Positions 1 through 5,838 of a stretch of 5,838 bases of DNA are shown here, piece after piece. How positions within the stretch are numbered: position 1 is the first letter of the stretch; each line of letters opens with the position of its first letter. Below the pieces are notes generated by a model. It was given only the letters and a program-made list of their open reading frames with translations, made no database searches and was not told the origin of the DNA. Both the position numbers and the translations under genes were made by a program. Location of the stretch: positions 1-5,838 of the forward strand of contig SCVQ01000091.1 in assembly GCA_004296865.1 (NCBI GenBank), read 5' to 3'. The DNA is from Nitrospirota bacterium (GTDB lineage Bacteria > Nitrospirota > Nitrospiria > Nitrospirales > Nitrospiraceae).

Positions 1-17
1 CCAAAAGGCCAAAAGGA
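1..17 (+). promoter_or_regulatory. Duplicated Shine-Dalgarno-like leader of recJ
   Basis: The octamer CCAAAAGG occurs twice in direct tandem (1-8 and 9-16), immediately ahead of recJ. The second copy, continuing into A17, gives AAAAGGA. Its GGA ends 5 nt before the ATG at 23, so it is a plausible though closely spaced ribosome binding site. The first copy lies too far upstream for normal initiation from this ATG. No promoter can be judged because the window begins here. Confidence 0.5.
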
Positions 18-22
18 TTGAG

Positions 23-1726
23 ATGCTGAAAAAGCAATGGGTGTTTCGCGAAGTGGATCTGGCGCAACGACGGGCGCTCGCTCAGGCGCTCTCCATCTCG
101 CCCATTACAGCGTCGGTGCTGCTCTCACGTGGAGTTGCCACGACAGAGCAGGCGCGCTATTGGCTGGCACCGCAGTCCGCATCTCTGCACGATCCCTTTC
201 AGCTTCCTGACATGGAATGTGCGATCGACCGACTGCACCGGGCGGTGACGACGGGGGAACGCATCTGTTTTTACGGGGATTACGACGTCGATGGGATTGC
301 CGCCACCAGTCTCTATCTGACGTTCTTCCGGAGTGTCGGGGGCAACGCGGTCTCGTATATTCCGCATCGGATTCACGAAGGTTATGGGCTGAACATGCAG
401 GCGATCCGCCAACTGCGGCAGGAGGGAGTGGGGCTGTTGGTGACGTCGGATTGCGGGACGACAGCTTTCCGCGAGGTCGAACTGGCGAACAGTCTCGGGC
501 TGGACGTGATTATCACGGACCATCACCAAGTCGACGCCGGCTTGCCGCCGGCCTTGGCGCTCCTGAACCCGTATCGGTCCGACTCGTCCTATCCGTTCCA
601 GGGCCTCTGTTCCGGGGGACTGGCCTACAAGGTGGTCCTGGCCTATCAATCCAAATATGGCCATGCGGATCTGCCGGCGGAGCTGCTGCTGGACCTGGTG
701 GCTCTGGCGACCGTGGCGGACGTGGTGCCGTTGAAGGATGAGAACCGGTTTTTCGTTCGTGAGGGAATGGCCCTGATCTCACGAGGCGCCCGGTGCGGCA
801 TCAAAGCGCTCAAGCAGGTGGCGGGAATCGACCGGGACTGTACGAGCGGGACCGTGGCGTTCAAGCTGGCCCCGCGGATCAATGCCGCAGGCCGGTTGGC
901 GCATGCCGAGGCGGGGGTTCAGCTCCTCACGACGGAGTCCGACAGGGAGGCCATGGAGATCGCCGAGCAGCTTGAGCGGCTGAATCGAGAGCGGCAACGG
1001 ATCGAGGAAGCGACGACGGCGGAGGCGCTGGCGGCTGTGAAGGGATCGGCTGTGCCCGCTGCGTTGGTTGTGGGGGCACGGGGCTGGCATCTTGGTGTCG
1101 TGGGGATCGTAGCTGCCAGGCTCGTCGAGCGGTATCACCGGCCAGCGGTGGTGATTGCCATCAATGAACAAGGGATCGGCAAGGGGTCCGCCCGAAGCGT
1201 GTCGGGGTTCGATCTCTATGAGGCCCTGTCGGCTTGCCGCGACTTGCTGGAGGGATTTGGCGGCCATCCCAGCGCCGCCGGTCTCAGGATTCAGGAGTCC
1301 CGCCTACAGGCGTTCCGTGATCGATTCGCTGAGATGGCGGAAAGCTGGGCCGGGACCGGCTCGTCGCTTCCACAGCTCCATGTCGATGCAGAAGTCAATC
1401 TGCACGAAGTCGATCAGCAGTTGATGAGGGAATTGGGCCTGTTGCATCCTTTCGGCGCCGGAAATCCGGAGCCGATCTTTGCCGTCAAGAACCTGGCGAT
1501 CCTCAATCAGCGGATTGTCGGCGAGCGGCATCTCAAGCTGACGGTCCGCCACGGAAATTCGAAGCCCTTCGACAGCATTGGATTTCGCATGGGGTCCTTG
1601 GCGGACCTGGGGCTATCGGCAGAGCGGGCTGTGGACCTGGCCTTCGTGCCGGAACTCAACCACTGGAATGGTTTGGACCGGATTCAGTTGCGGATCAGGG
1701 ACCTGAAGGCAAGTCAGGGGTTATAA
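23..1726 (+). CDS. recJ: Single-stranded-DNA-specific exonuclease RecJ
   Basis: RecJ is a cytoplasmic 5'-to-3' exonuclease that degrades single-stranded DNA in RecF-pathway recombination, mismatch repair and base-excision repair, using Mn/Mg ions held by DHH-family motifs. The 567-residue length is normal for the family. Visible motifs in order are GDYDVDG (85-91), PHRIHEGYG (114-122), SDCGTT (142-147), TDHH (165-168) and ADVVPL with metal-ligand Asp233. These are followed by APRINAAGR (283-291), then a charged helix around 305-335. The DHHA1 domain carries GWHLGVVG from 354, GSARS (388-392) and GGHPSAAG (413-420). The C-terminal OB-like region starts near 455 and includes PFGAGNPEP (476-484). 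All catalytic Asp and His residues expected from the family are present, so the enzyme should be active. ATG 23 follows an AAAAGGA site, and the N-terminus aligns with the usual RecJ start. The rel gene follows after 8 nt, suggesting one operon. Confidence 0.97.
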   Translation: MLKKQWVFREVDLAQRRALAQALSISPITASVLLSRGVATTEQARYWLAPQSASLHDPFQLPDMECAIDRLHRAVTTGERICFYGDYDVDGIAATSLYLTFFRSVGGNAVSYIPHRIHEGYGLNMQAIRQLRQEGVGLLVTSDCGTTAFREVELANSLGLDVIITDHHQVDAGLPPALALLNPYRSDSSYPFQGLCSGGLAYKVVLAYQSKYGHADLPAELLLDLVALATVADVVPLKDENRFFVREGMALISRGARCGIKALKQVAGIDRDCTSGTVAFKLAPRINAAGRLAHAEAGVQLLTTESDREAMEIAEQLERLNRERQRIEEATTAEALAAVKGSAVPAALVVGARGWHLGVVGIVAARLVERYHRPAVVIAINEQGIGKGSARSVSGFDLYEALSACRDLLEGFGGHPSAAGLRIQESRLQAFRDRFAEMAESWAGTGSSLPQLHVDAEVNLHEVDQQLMRELGLLHPFGAGNPEPIFAVKNLAILNQRIVGERHLKLTVRHGNSKPFDSIGFRMGSLADLGLSAERAVDLAFVPELNHWNGLDRIQLRIRDLKASQGL

Positions 1727-1727
1727 T
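1698..1727 (+). promoter_or_regulatory. Candidate internal promoter for rel across the recJ stop
   Basis: A perfect TATAAT (1722-1727) overlaps the recJ stop codon. The best -35 is GGGACC (1698-1703), which matches only 3 of 6 consensus bases, with an 18-bp spacer. A start point about 7-8 nt downstream would fall at 1734-1735, at the A of the rel ATG, so any transcript would be leaderless. The -10 match is striking in GC-rich DNA, but the -35 is poor and the element lies within coding sequence, so this remains tentative. Confidence 0.33.
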
Positions 1728-1734
1728 CAGCGCC

Positions 1735-3912
1735 ATGCCCTACGATACCATCACAGACCTCGATCAGTTGATCAAGCGGGTCCAGAGCTACAACCCGGAC
1801 GCGGATGTGGACCTGGTCTGCCGAGCCTATGAATTCTCCGCCGAGGCGCACGAGGGCCAGATTCGTCAGTCGGGGGGGCCGTACCTCCAGCATCCGTTGG
1901 CCGTGGCCGGTGTCTTGACGTCGCTCAGGTCGGATGTGCCCGCCATCGTAGCCGGCTTGCTGCACGATACGCTGGAGGACACGCTGGCGACGTCGGATGT
2001 CTTGGAGGAAAAATTCGGCAAGGACGTCGCGCGGCTGGTGGAGGGAGTCACCAAGATCGGCAAGATCCAGTTCAGGAGCTACGAGGAGAAGCAGGCCGAA
2101 AACTTCCGGAAAATGGTGCTCTCGATGGCGGACGACATCCGGGTCGTCCTCATCAAGCTGGCCGACCGCCTGCACAACATGCGGACGCTGGAGCACCTCC
2201 ACGAAGACAAGCAGCGGCAGATCGCGCAGGAAACGCTGGAGATCTACGCGCCGCTGGCGAATCGCCTGGGCATCGGCTGGATGAAAAACGAGTTGGAGGA
2301 CTTGTGCCTGAAGTACCTGAAGCCGGATGCCTACGCCATGTTGAAATTGCGCGTGGCGAAGCGCGACGAGGAGCGTCAACAGTACATCGAAGAAGTCATT
2401 CGGGTGGTCCAACAGACCTTGTCCGAGTCGGGGATGAAGGGGGACGTGCAAGGTCGGCCGAAGCACCTGTACGGCATCTATCAGAAGATGGAGCGGCAGG
2501 CTATTTCGTTCGAGGAGGTCTATGACCTGACGGCGGTTCGCATCATCACGGACAGCAAGATGAACTGCTATGCCATCCTGGGCCTGATCCATTCCCTCTG
2601 GCGGCCGGTCCCCGGACGCTTCAAGGACTACATCGCGATCCCGAAGTCCAATCTCTACCAGTCCCTTCACACGACGGTGGTGGGACTCAAGGGCGAGCAC
2701 GTGGAGTTTCAGATCCGCACGGAGGAGATGCACCGGCTCGCCGAGCACGGGATCGCCGCACATTGGAAATACAAGGAACAGGGACAGGTCGACGACAAGG
2801 ATGGGAAGGTTTTCAGTTGGCTCCGTCAGTTCGTGGAGTGGCATCAAGATTTGACCGATAACCGCCAGTTCATGGACTCGGTCAAGCTGGATCTTTTCCA
2901 CGATGTGGTCTACGTCTTCACCCCCAAGGGGATGGTGAAGGAAATGCCGCTCGGCTCAACCCCCGTCGATTTCGCCTACGCCATCCACACCGAGGTCGGC
3001 GACCATTGCGTCGGCGCGAAGGTCAACGGCAAGATCATGCCCCTCAAACACCAGCTCTCGAGCGGCGACACGGTGGAGATTCTGACATCGCCCACGCAGA
3101 TGCCGCACAAGGACTGGCTCAAGTTCGTGCACACTCCGCGGGCCAAGACCAAGATCAAACATTGGTTGAAGATCGAGGAGCAGAAGCGCAGCGTGGAAAT
3201 CGGCCGTCGGCTGCTCGAACGGGAGTTTCGCCGGCATGACTTGCCGCCGGCACAACAGTTCAAGTCGGATCGGCTGTTGCAGGTTGCGCGCGAGTCGGGA
3301 TTTGAAACGACGGACGAGATGGCTGCGGCGGTCGGCTATGGGAAGCTTGCCGCCGCCCAAGTCGTCACTCGGTTGATGCCGGCCGGTCCGGAAGGCGCCC
3401 CGGCGCTCGTGCCGGAAGAGCCGATCGCGAGGCCTCCGACCGGAAGGCCCGATGTGAAGGGGGTCAAGGTCAAGGGCAGTCGCGATCTCCTGATGCAGCT
3501 CTCCCGGTGTTGCAACCCCGTGCCCGGGGATCGGATCATGGGCTACATCACCCGAGGTCGAGGCCTGACGATCCATTCGGTGGGATGCCCGAATCTCGAA
3601 GCGCTGGACTACGACAAGGAACGGCTTCTGGAGGTGGAGTGGGACACGACGGCCCCGAGCACCCATGCGGTGAAGGTTTCGGTTCTTGCGGTCGATAAGA
3701 CCGGGGTGCTGGCGAATGTCTCGGCGGCGATCTCCGAATGTGAGGCGAACATCAGCCGGGCTGACATTACGACCAGGGAGGACCGAAAGGCGGTGCTCGA
3801 TTTCGTGATCGAAGTGGGCGATACCGCCCACTTGAATCGGGTGCTCAAGGCGGTCGAAGGTGTGGAGGGCGTGATCACCGCCAGGCGCGTGCGCGCCTGG
3901 CAAGAACGCTAG
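1735..3912 (+). CDS. rel: Bifunctional (p)ppGpp synthetase/hydrolase, long RelA/SpoT family (Rel)
   Basis: Rel makes (p)ppGpp from ATP plus GDP/GTP and also hydrolyses it, setting the stringent response on the ribosome. The 725 residues carry the full long-RSH architecture. The HD hydrolase domain (about 1-195) has Arg44, His53, His77-Asp78, Glu81-Asp82, Asp144 and Asn148. These fall at the same numbers as in the Streptococcus equisimilis Rel, which supports the chosen start. The synthetase domain (about 200-385) has Asp264, RFKD (295-298, the bifunctional/SpoT-type version rather than the EXDD of monofunctional RelA), Tyr308 and Glu324. Then come TGS (about 391-452), a helical region, a variable Pro-rich linker (about 545-575), the zinc-finger-like segment with Cys592-Cys593, His614 and Cys618, and a C-terminal ACT domain (about 646-720). 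Both active sites look intact. No well-spaced ribosome site precedes the ATG: AGGGG at 1716-1720 is 14 nt away. Coupling to recJ or leaderless initiation is therefore possible. Confidence 0.96.
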   Translation: MPYDTITDLDQLIKRVQSYNPDADVDLVCRAYEFSAEAHEGQIRQSGGPYLQHPLAVAGVLTSLRSDVPAIVAGLLHDTLEDTLATSDVLEEKFGKDVARLVEGVTKIGKIQFRSYEEKQAENFRKMVLSMADDIRVVLIKLADRLHNMRTLEHLHEDKQRQIAQETLEIYAPLANRLGIGWMKNELEDLCLKYLKPDAYAMLKLRVAKRDEERQQYIEEVIRVVQQTLSESGMKGDVQGRPKHLYGIYQKMERQAISFEEVYDLTAVRIITDSKMNCYAILGLIHSLWRPVPGRFKDYIAIPKSNLYQSLHTTVVGLKGEHVEFQIRTEEMHRLAEHGIAAHWKYKEQGQVDDKDGKVFSWLRQFVEWHQDLTDNRQFMDSVKLDLFHDVVYVFTPKGMVKEMPLGSTPVDFAYAIHTEVGDHCVGAKVNGKIMPLKHQLSSGDTVEILTSPTQMPHKDWLKFVHTPRAKTKIKHWLKIEEQKRSVEIGRRLLEREFRRHDLPPAQQFKSDRLLQVARESGFETTDEMAAAVGYGKLAAAQVVTRLMPAGPEGAPALVPEEPIARPPTGRPDVKGVKVKGSRDLLMQLSRCCNPVPGDRIMGYITRGRGLTIHSVGCPNLEALDYDKERLLEVEWDTTAPSTHAVKVSVLAVDKTGVLANVSAAISECEANISRADITTREDRKAVLDFVIEVGDTAHLNRVLKAVEGVEGVITARRVRAWQER
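3880..3901. other. Perfect GC-rich inverted repeat in the last codons of rel
   Basis: GCCAGGCGCG (3880-3889) and CGCGCCTGGC (3892-3901) are exact reverse complements separated by TG. As RNA they would form a 9-bp stem with a GTGC loop. The repeat lies over codons 716-722 of rel, ending 8 nt before its stop codon. No T-run follows on either strand, so it is not a standard intrinsic terminator. It could act in mRNA stability or Rho-assisted termination, or simply reflect Arg-rich GC coding. No other terminator-like structure is seen between the convergent rel and DUF192 genes. Confidence 0.5.
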
Positions 3913-3924
3913 CGGGTGCGTGGT

Positions 3925-4452
3925 TCAGCGGGGCTGGGGCAGTTGAAACTGGAGTTTTGCGCCGCGCTGTAAGTGTAAGGCATCGGCCACGCCGGCTGCG
4001 ACTTCCAGTACGTAAAGGGCCTCGTCGTTCGGCTGATATTGAGGGCAACCGTCGTCGGTCCGGCTGCAACCCTGCACGTTCCGCTCGACGTGCACGATCT
4101 TCTTGCTTCGGTCCAGCCAGATAATATCCAGCGCAATTTTGGTGTTTTTCATCCAGAACGTCCATTGCTGCGGTTCCGGAAACGTGAACAGCATGCCGTG
4201 GTTCTTGGCCAGGGCTTCCCGAAACATCAGGCCGCGAGCGCGCTTTTCCGTGGTGTCGGCCACCTCGGCCAGTATCGTGCTCCCCTGGGGGGTCGTCACG
4301 GATACCAACCCCTCCTCGGACGACTTGCCTGTCGATCCCGCGAGTGCCTGGTCGGCACTGGTCAACAATAGCGCCATGATGACGAGGCGGCCAGTCCACG
4401 AGACGGTTGGGCAACCCCGTTGTAGGACTGTCCGAAGGAGGGGCGGCGGCAT
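3925..4452 (-). CDS. Exported DUF192 family protein of unknown function
   Basis: The 175-residue product belongs to the DUF192 family, whose biochemical role is not established. After an N-terminal export signal it shows the family's conserved blocks. These are RGLMF (73-77) leading to GMLFTF (86-91), FWMKNTKIALDIIWLD (99-114), a Cys129/Cys136 pair around GCSRTDDGCPQY, and YVLEVAAGVADAL (147-159) with a following Gly and hydrophobic strand. The signal has a long basic n-region with Arg7, Arg12 and Arg22, a hydrophobic stretch at 23-33 and a likely cleavage after Ala-Leu-Ala (38). There is no lipobox. The two Cys residues could form a disulfide outside the cytoplasm. The gene converges on rel with 12 bp between stops and is divergent from the acyl-CoA ligase gene. 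ATG 4452 was chosen as the only ATG giving a complete signal peptide. The AGGA 7 nt upstream is also part of the candidate -10, so it may not serve as a ribosome site. Confidence 0.88.
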   Translation of the reverse strand: MPPPLLRTVLQRGCPTVSWTGRLVIMALLLTSADQALAGSTGKSSEEGLVSVTTPQGSTILAEVADTTEKRARGLMFREALAKNHGMLFTFPEPQQWTFWMKNTKIALDIIWLDRSKKIVHVERNVQGCSRTDDGCPQYQPNDEALYVLEVAAGVADALHLQRGAKLQFQLPQPR

Positions 4453-4458
4453 GGGCGA

Positions 4459-4487
4459 ATCCTATGCGAGCCCCCGGGTTCTGTCAA
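4459..4487 (-). promoter_or_regulatory. Sigma70-type promoter of the DUF192 gene
   Basis: Read on the minus strand, TTGACA (4487-4482) is followed by a 17-bp spacer and TAGGAT (4464-4459). This gives a perfect -35 and a -10 matching 4 of 6 including the key TA...T positions. The expected start point is around 4452-4453, at or next to the A of the start codon, so the mRNA would have essentially no leader. Confidence 0.6.
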
Positions 4488-4548
4488 GGCTGCCGTGCGG
4501 AGCATCGCGCTTGGCCATGGCTGACTGCAAAGCGTGACGAGGATTCTC

Positions 4549-4569
4549 CGGCCACTCATTGAGTGGCCG
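4549..4569. promoter_or_regulatory. Perfect 21-bp dyad, possible operator or stem-loop
   Basis: CGGCCACTCA (4549-4558) and TGAGTGGCCG (4560-4569) are exact reverse complements around a single T. The dyad sits between the two divergent promoters, 21 bp upstream of the plus-strand -35 and about 60 bp from the minus-strand -35. That suits a binding site for a dimeric regulator, most likely of the acyl-CoA ligase gene. As RNA it could form a 9-bp stem with an ATT loop. The plus-strand sequence after it is TTCGTT then a G-run, a poor terminator tail. It does not resemble the FadR or PsrA sites that I know. Confidence 0.5.
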
Positions 4570-4590
4570 TTCGTTGGGGGTGCCGCTCGT

Positions 4591-4619
4591 TTGACAATCG
4601 GAGGTGCGCGCGATAGGGT
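4591..4619 (+). promoter_or_regulatory. Sigma70-type promoter of the acyl-CoA ligase gene
   Basis: A perfect TTGACA (4591-4596), a 17-bp spacer and TAGGGT (4614-4619) match the vegetative consensus at the most conserved positions. A start point near 4626 would leave a leader of about 18 nt before the ATG at 4644. The architecture is nearly identical to the divergent DUF192 promoter, which has the same -35, the same spacer length and TAGGAT as its -10. Confidence 0.6.
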
Positions 4620-4643
4620 AACGTCCGCTCTGCGTGGTCGCCG

Positions 4644-5838
4644 ATGAAACCGATTTGGGCCAAACGATACGATCCCGCTGTACCCCTCACGCTGTCCTAT
4701 CCCGACATTGCCCTGCCTGAACTGCTGACCCGTTCAGCCGCGCGCAATCCCGATTGCGCGGCGATCCGGTATTACGGTCGCGTCATTTGCTATCGGGAAC
4801 TGGATCGTCTCGCGAACCAATTTGCTCGGGCCCTGATCGGGCTGCAGCTCAAGAAAGGGGCCGTGATCGGCCTCATGTTGCCTAACCTGCCTCAGGCCGT
4901 CATTGGTTACTATGGGAGCCTGCGGGCCGGTGCGATCGTGACCACGATCAACCCGCTCTATGTCGAGAACGAAATCGAGTATCAGGTGAAGGACTCCGGC
5001 TGCGAAGTCATCCTGGCACTGGAGCAGTTCTATCCCCGCATCAAACCGCTTCTCGGCCGGACCTGTCTCAGTCACGTGATCCTCACGGGGGTGGAAGATT
5101 ACTTGCCGTGGCTCAAGCGCCTGCTCTATCCGCTCACCAAGGCCAAGCGAGAGGCGCGGCGCAGTCCTGGTTCGTTCGGCCCTTCCGTGCACCGCCTGCG
5201 GCAGCTGATGAGCGGGTCCGGCGAGCCTCCTGCGGTGCCGGTGGGAGGGGATGACATCGCGTTGCTCCAATACACGGGCGGAACCACCGGGCTTCCCAAA
5301 GGCGTCGTACTGACTCATCGGAACCTGGTCGCCAATGCCTGGCAATGCTGCCATTGGATGCCGTCTCTGCGTCAAGGGCAAGAGGTGTTTCTTGGCGTGC
5401 TCCCGTTCTTCCACGTCTACGGAATGAGTGCCTGTCAGAATCTGGCGATTACGGTAGGCGCCTCGCTGGCGCTCCTGCCTCGATTCCAAGTGGCGGACGT
5501 GCTGGAGACGATCGCGCGGGAACGGGTGACGGTATTCCCGGGCATTCCCGCGATGTATTCGGCGATCAACAACCATCAACGGCTGGAACGCTATGATCTC
5601 CGGTCCGTCAGGTTGTGCATCAGCGGAGCCGGGCCGCTCCCACAGTCCGTGCAGGATCGGTTCGAAGCGCTCACGGGAGCCCATCTGGTGGAAGGGTACG
5701 GGTTGACGGAAGCGAGTCCCGTGACCCACGTCAATCCGATTGATTCGGTCTCGGGCAACCGACCTCGGGGGAGTATCGGTCTGCCGCTGTCGGATACCGA
5801 TGCCAAGATCGTGGATGTGGAGACCGGTGAACGCGACC
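4644..5838 (+). CDS. fadD: Long-chain fatty acid-CoA ligase (FadD/LcfA type), 3' end outside window
   Basis: This AMP-forming enzyme activates fatty acids with ATP and then CoA, feeding beta-oxidation or phospholipid recycling, usually at the inner face of the membrane. The window holds 398 codons, with no stop before its edge. The family is usually about 510-570 residues, so the N-terminal domain is essentially present and the C-terminal lid is missing. Visible motifs are the P-loop YTGGTTGLPKGV (210-221), PFFHVYG (254-260), SGAGPL (327-332) and GYGLTEASP (351-359). The downstream TGD motif and catalytic Lys would lie beyond the end. The opening residues (MK..W..RYD..VP), the NPLY segment and the DYLP...LLYPLTK stretch (about 150-165) resemble E. 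coli FadD and B. subtilis LcfA, favouring a long-chain substrate. ATG 4644 is well fixed, since an in-frame TAG at 4614-4616 precedes it and no other start codon lies between. The ribosome site is weak (only GTGG at 4634-4637). Exact substrate is not settled. Confidence 0.92.
   Translation, partial: MKPIWAKRYDPAVPLTLSYPDIALPELLTRSAARNPDCAAIRYYGRVICYRELDRLANQFARALIGLQLKKGAVIGLMLPNLPQAVIGYYGSLRAGAIVTTINPLYVENEIEYQVKDSGCEVILALEQFYPRIKPLLGRTCLSHVILTGVEDYLPWLKRLLYPLTKAKREARRSPGSFGPSVHRLRQLMSGSGEPPAVPVGGDDIALLQYTGGTTGLPKGVVLTHRNLVANAWQCCHWMPSLRQGQEVFLGVLPFFHVYGMSACQNLAITVGASLALLPRFQVADVLETIARERVTVFPGIPAMYSAINNHQRLERYDLRSVRLCISGAGPLPQSVQDRFEALTGAHLVEGYGLTEASPVTHVNPIDSVSGNRPRGSIGLPLSDTDAKIVDVETGERD

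Noticed and set aside
440..466. RecJ motif SDCGTT instead of the commoner VDCG/VDNG form, as a sign of altered activity
   Set aside because: The metal-ligand Asp143 is kept and only the preceding small residue differs. All other catalytic motifs are intact, so this looks like normal variation.
1714..2901. A 395-codon open frame on the minus strand opposite rel
   Set aside because: It lies wholly opposite the well-conserved Rel catalytic domains. Its His/Leu/Asp/Arg-rich translation shows no recognisable domain, and long antisense frames are common opposite GC-rich genes.
2956..3903. A 315-codon open frame on the minus strand opposite the rel C-terminal half
   Set aside because: It is the antisense shadow of the TGS, zinc-finger and ACT coding region, with Arg/His-rich composition and no family motifs.
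4514..4521. The short palindrome GCCATGGC as a second operator
   Set aside because: Eight-bp palindromes are expected by chance in GC-rich DNA, and it has no extension or repeat nearby.
4103..4537. Plus-strand open frame across the DUF192 gene and intergenic region
   Set aside because: It is opposite the DUF192 conserved blocks, lacks any recognised motif, and reads through the minus-strand promoter into non-coding DNA.
4549..4575. The intergenic dyad as a Rho-independent terminator
   Set aside because: The downstream sequence is TTCGTT followed by Gs rather than a T-run, and no plus-strand gene ends just upstream. An operator reading fits the divergent context better.
4734..5729. A 331-codon open frame on the minus strand opposite the acyl-CoA ligase
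   Set aside because: The plus strand here encodes clear adenylate-forming motifs. The minus frame has shadow-type composition and no recognisable domain.

Overview
The window looks like ordinary chromosomal DNA from a GC-rich bacterium (roughly 60% G+C by eye). It is densely coded and shows no sign of mobile elements, CRISPR, tRNA or rRNA. The recJ to rel gene order, a single long bifunctional Rel, the secreted DUF192 protein and the base composition would suit a Nitrospirota (Nitrospira-like) chromosome. That placement is inference from gene content and general resemblance; no marker in the window proves it.

Layout: (1) 23-1726 (+), recJ, a full-length single-strand-specific DHH exonuclease. 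(2) 1735-3912 (+), a full-length bifunctional (p)ppGpp synthetase/hydrolase of the RelA/SpoT family, 8 nt after recJ and probably in its operon. (3) 3925-4452 (-), a short exported DUF192 protein that converges on rel with only 12 bp between the stop codons. (4) 4453-4643, a 191-bp divergent intergenic region. It holds two face-away sigma70-type promoters (TTGACA-N17-TAGGAT on minus, TTGACA-N17-TAGGGT on plus) and a perfect 10+1+10 bp dyad between them. (5) 4644 to the window end (+), the first 398 codons of a FadD/LcfA-type long-chain acyl-CoA synthetase, cut off by the window edge.

How the parts fit: recJ (DNA repair) and rel (stringent response) are neighbours in many bacteria. In Bacillus subtilis apt lies between them; here it is missing. 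The acyl-CoA ligase activates fatty acids, and the DUF192 protein is probably periplasmic or extracytoplasmic with unknown function. These two share a regulatory region but have no demonstrated functional link.

No new multi-gene system is visible. The points worth a second look are regulatory. Two genes (rel and DUF192) have candidate -10 elements placed so that transcription would begin at or within a base or two of the ATG, implying leaderless mRNAs. There is a perfect dyad in the divergent control region, and a strong stem-loop embedded in the last codons of rel where no normal terminator is seen.
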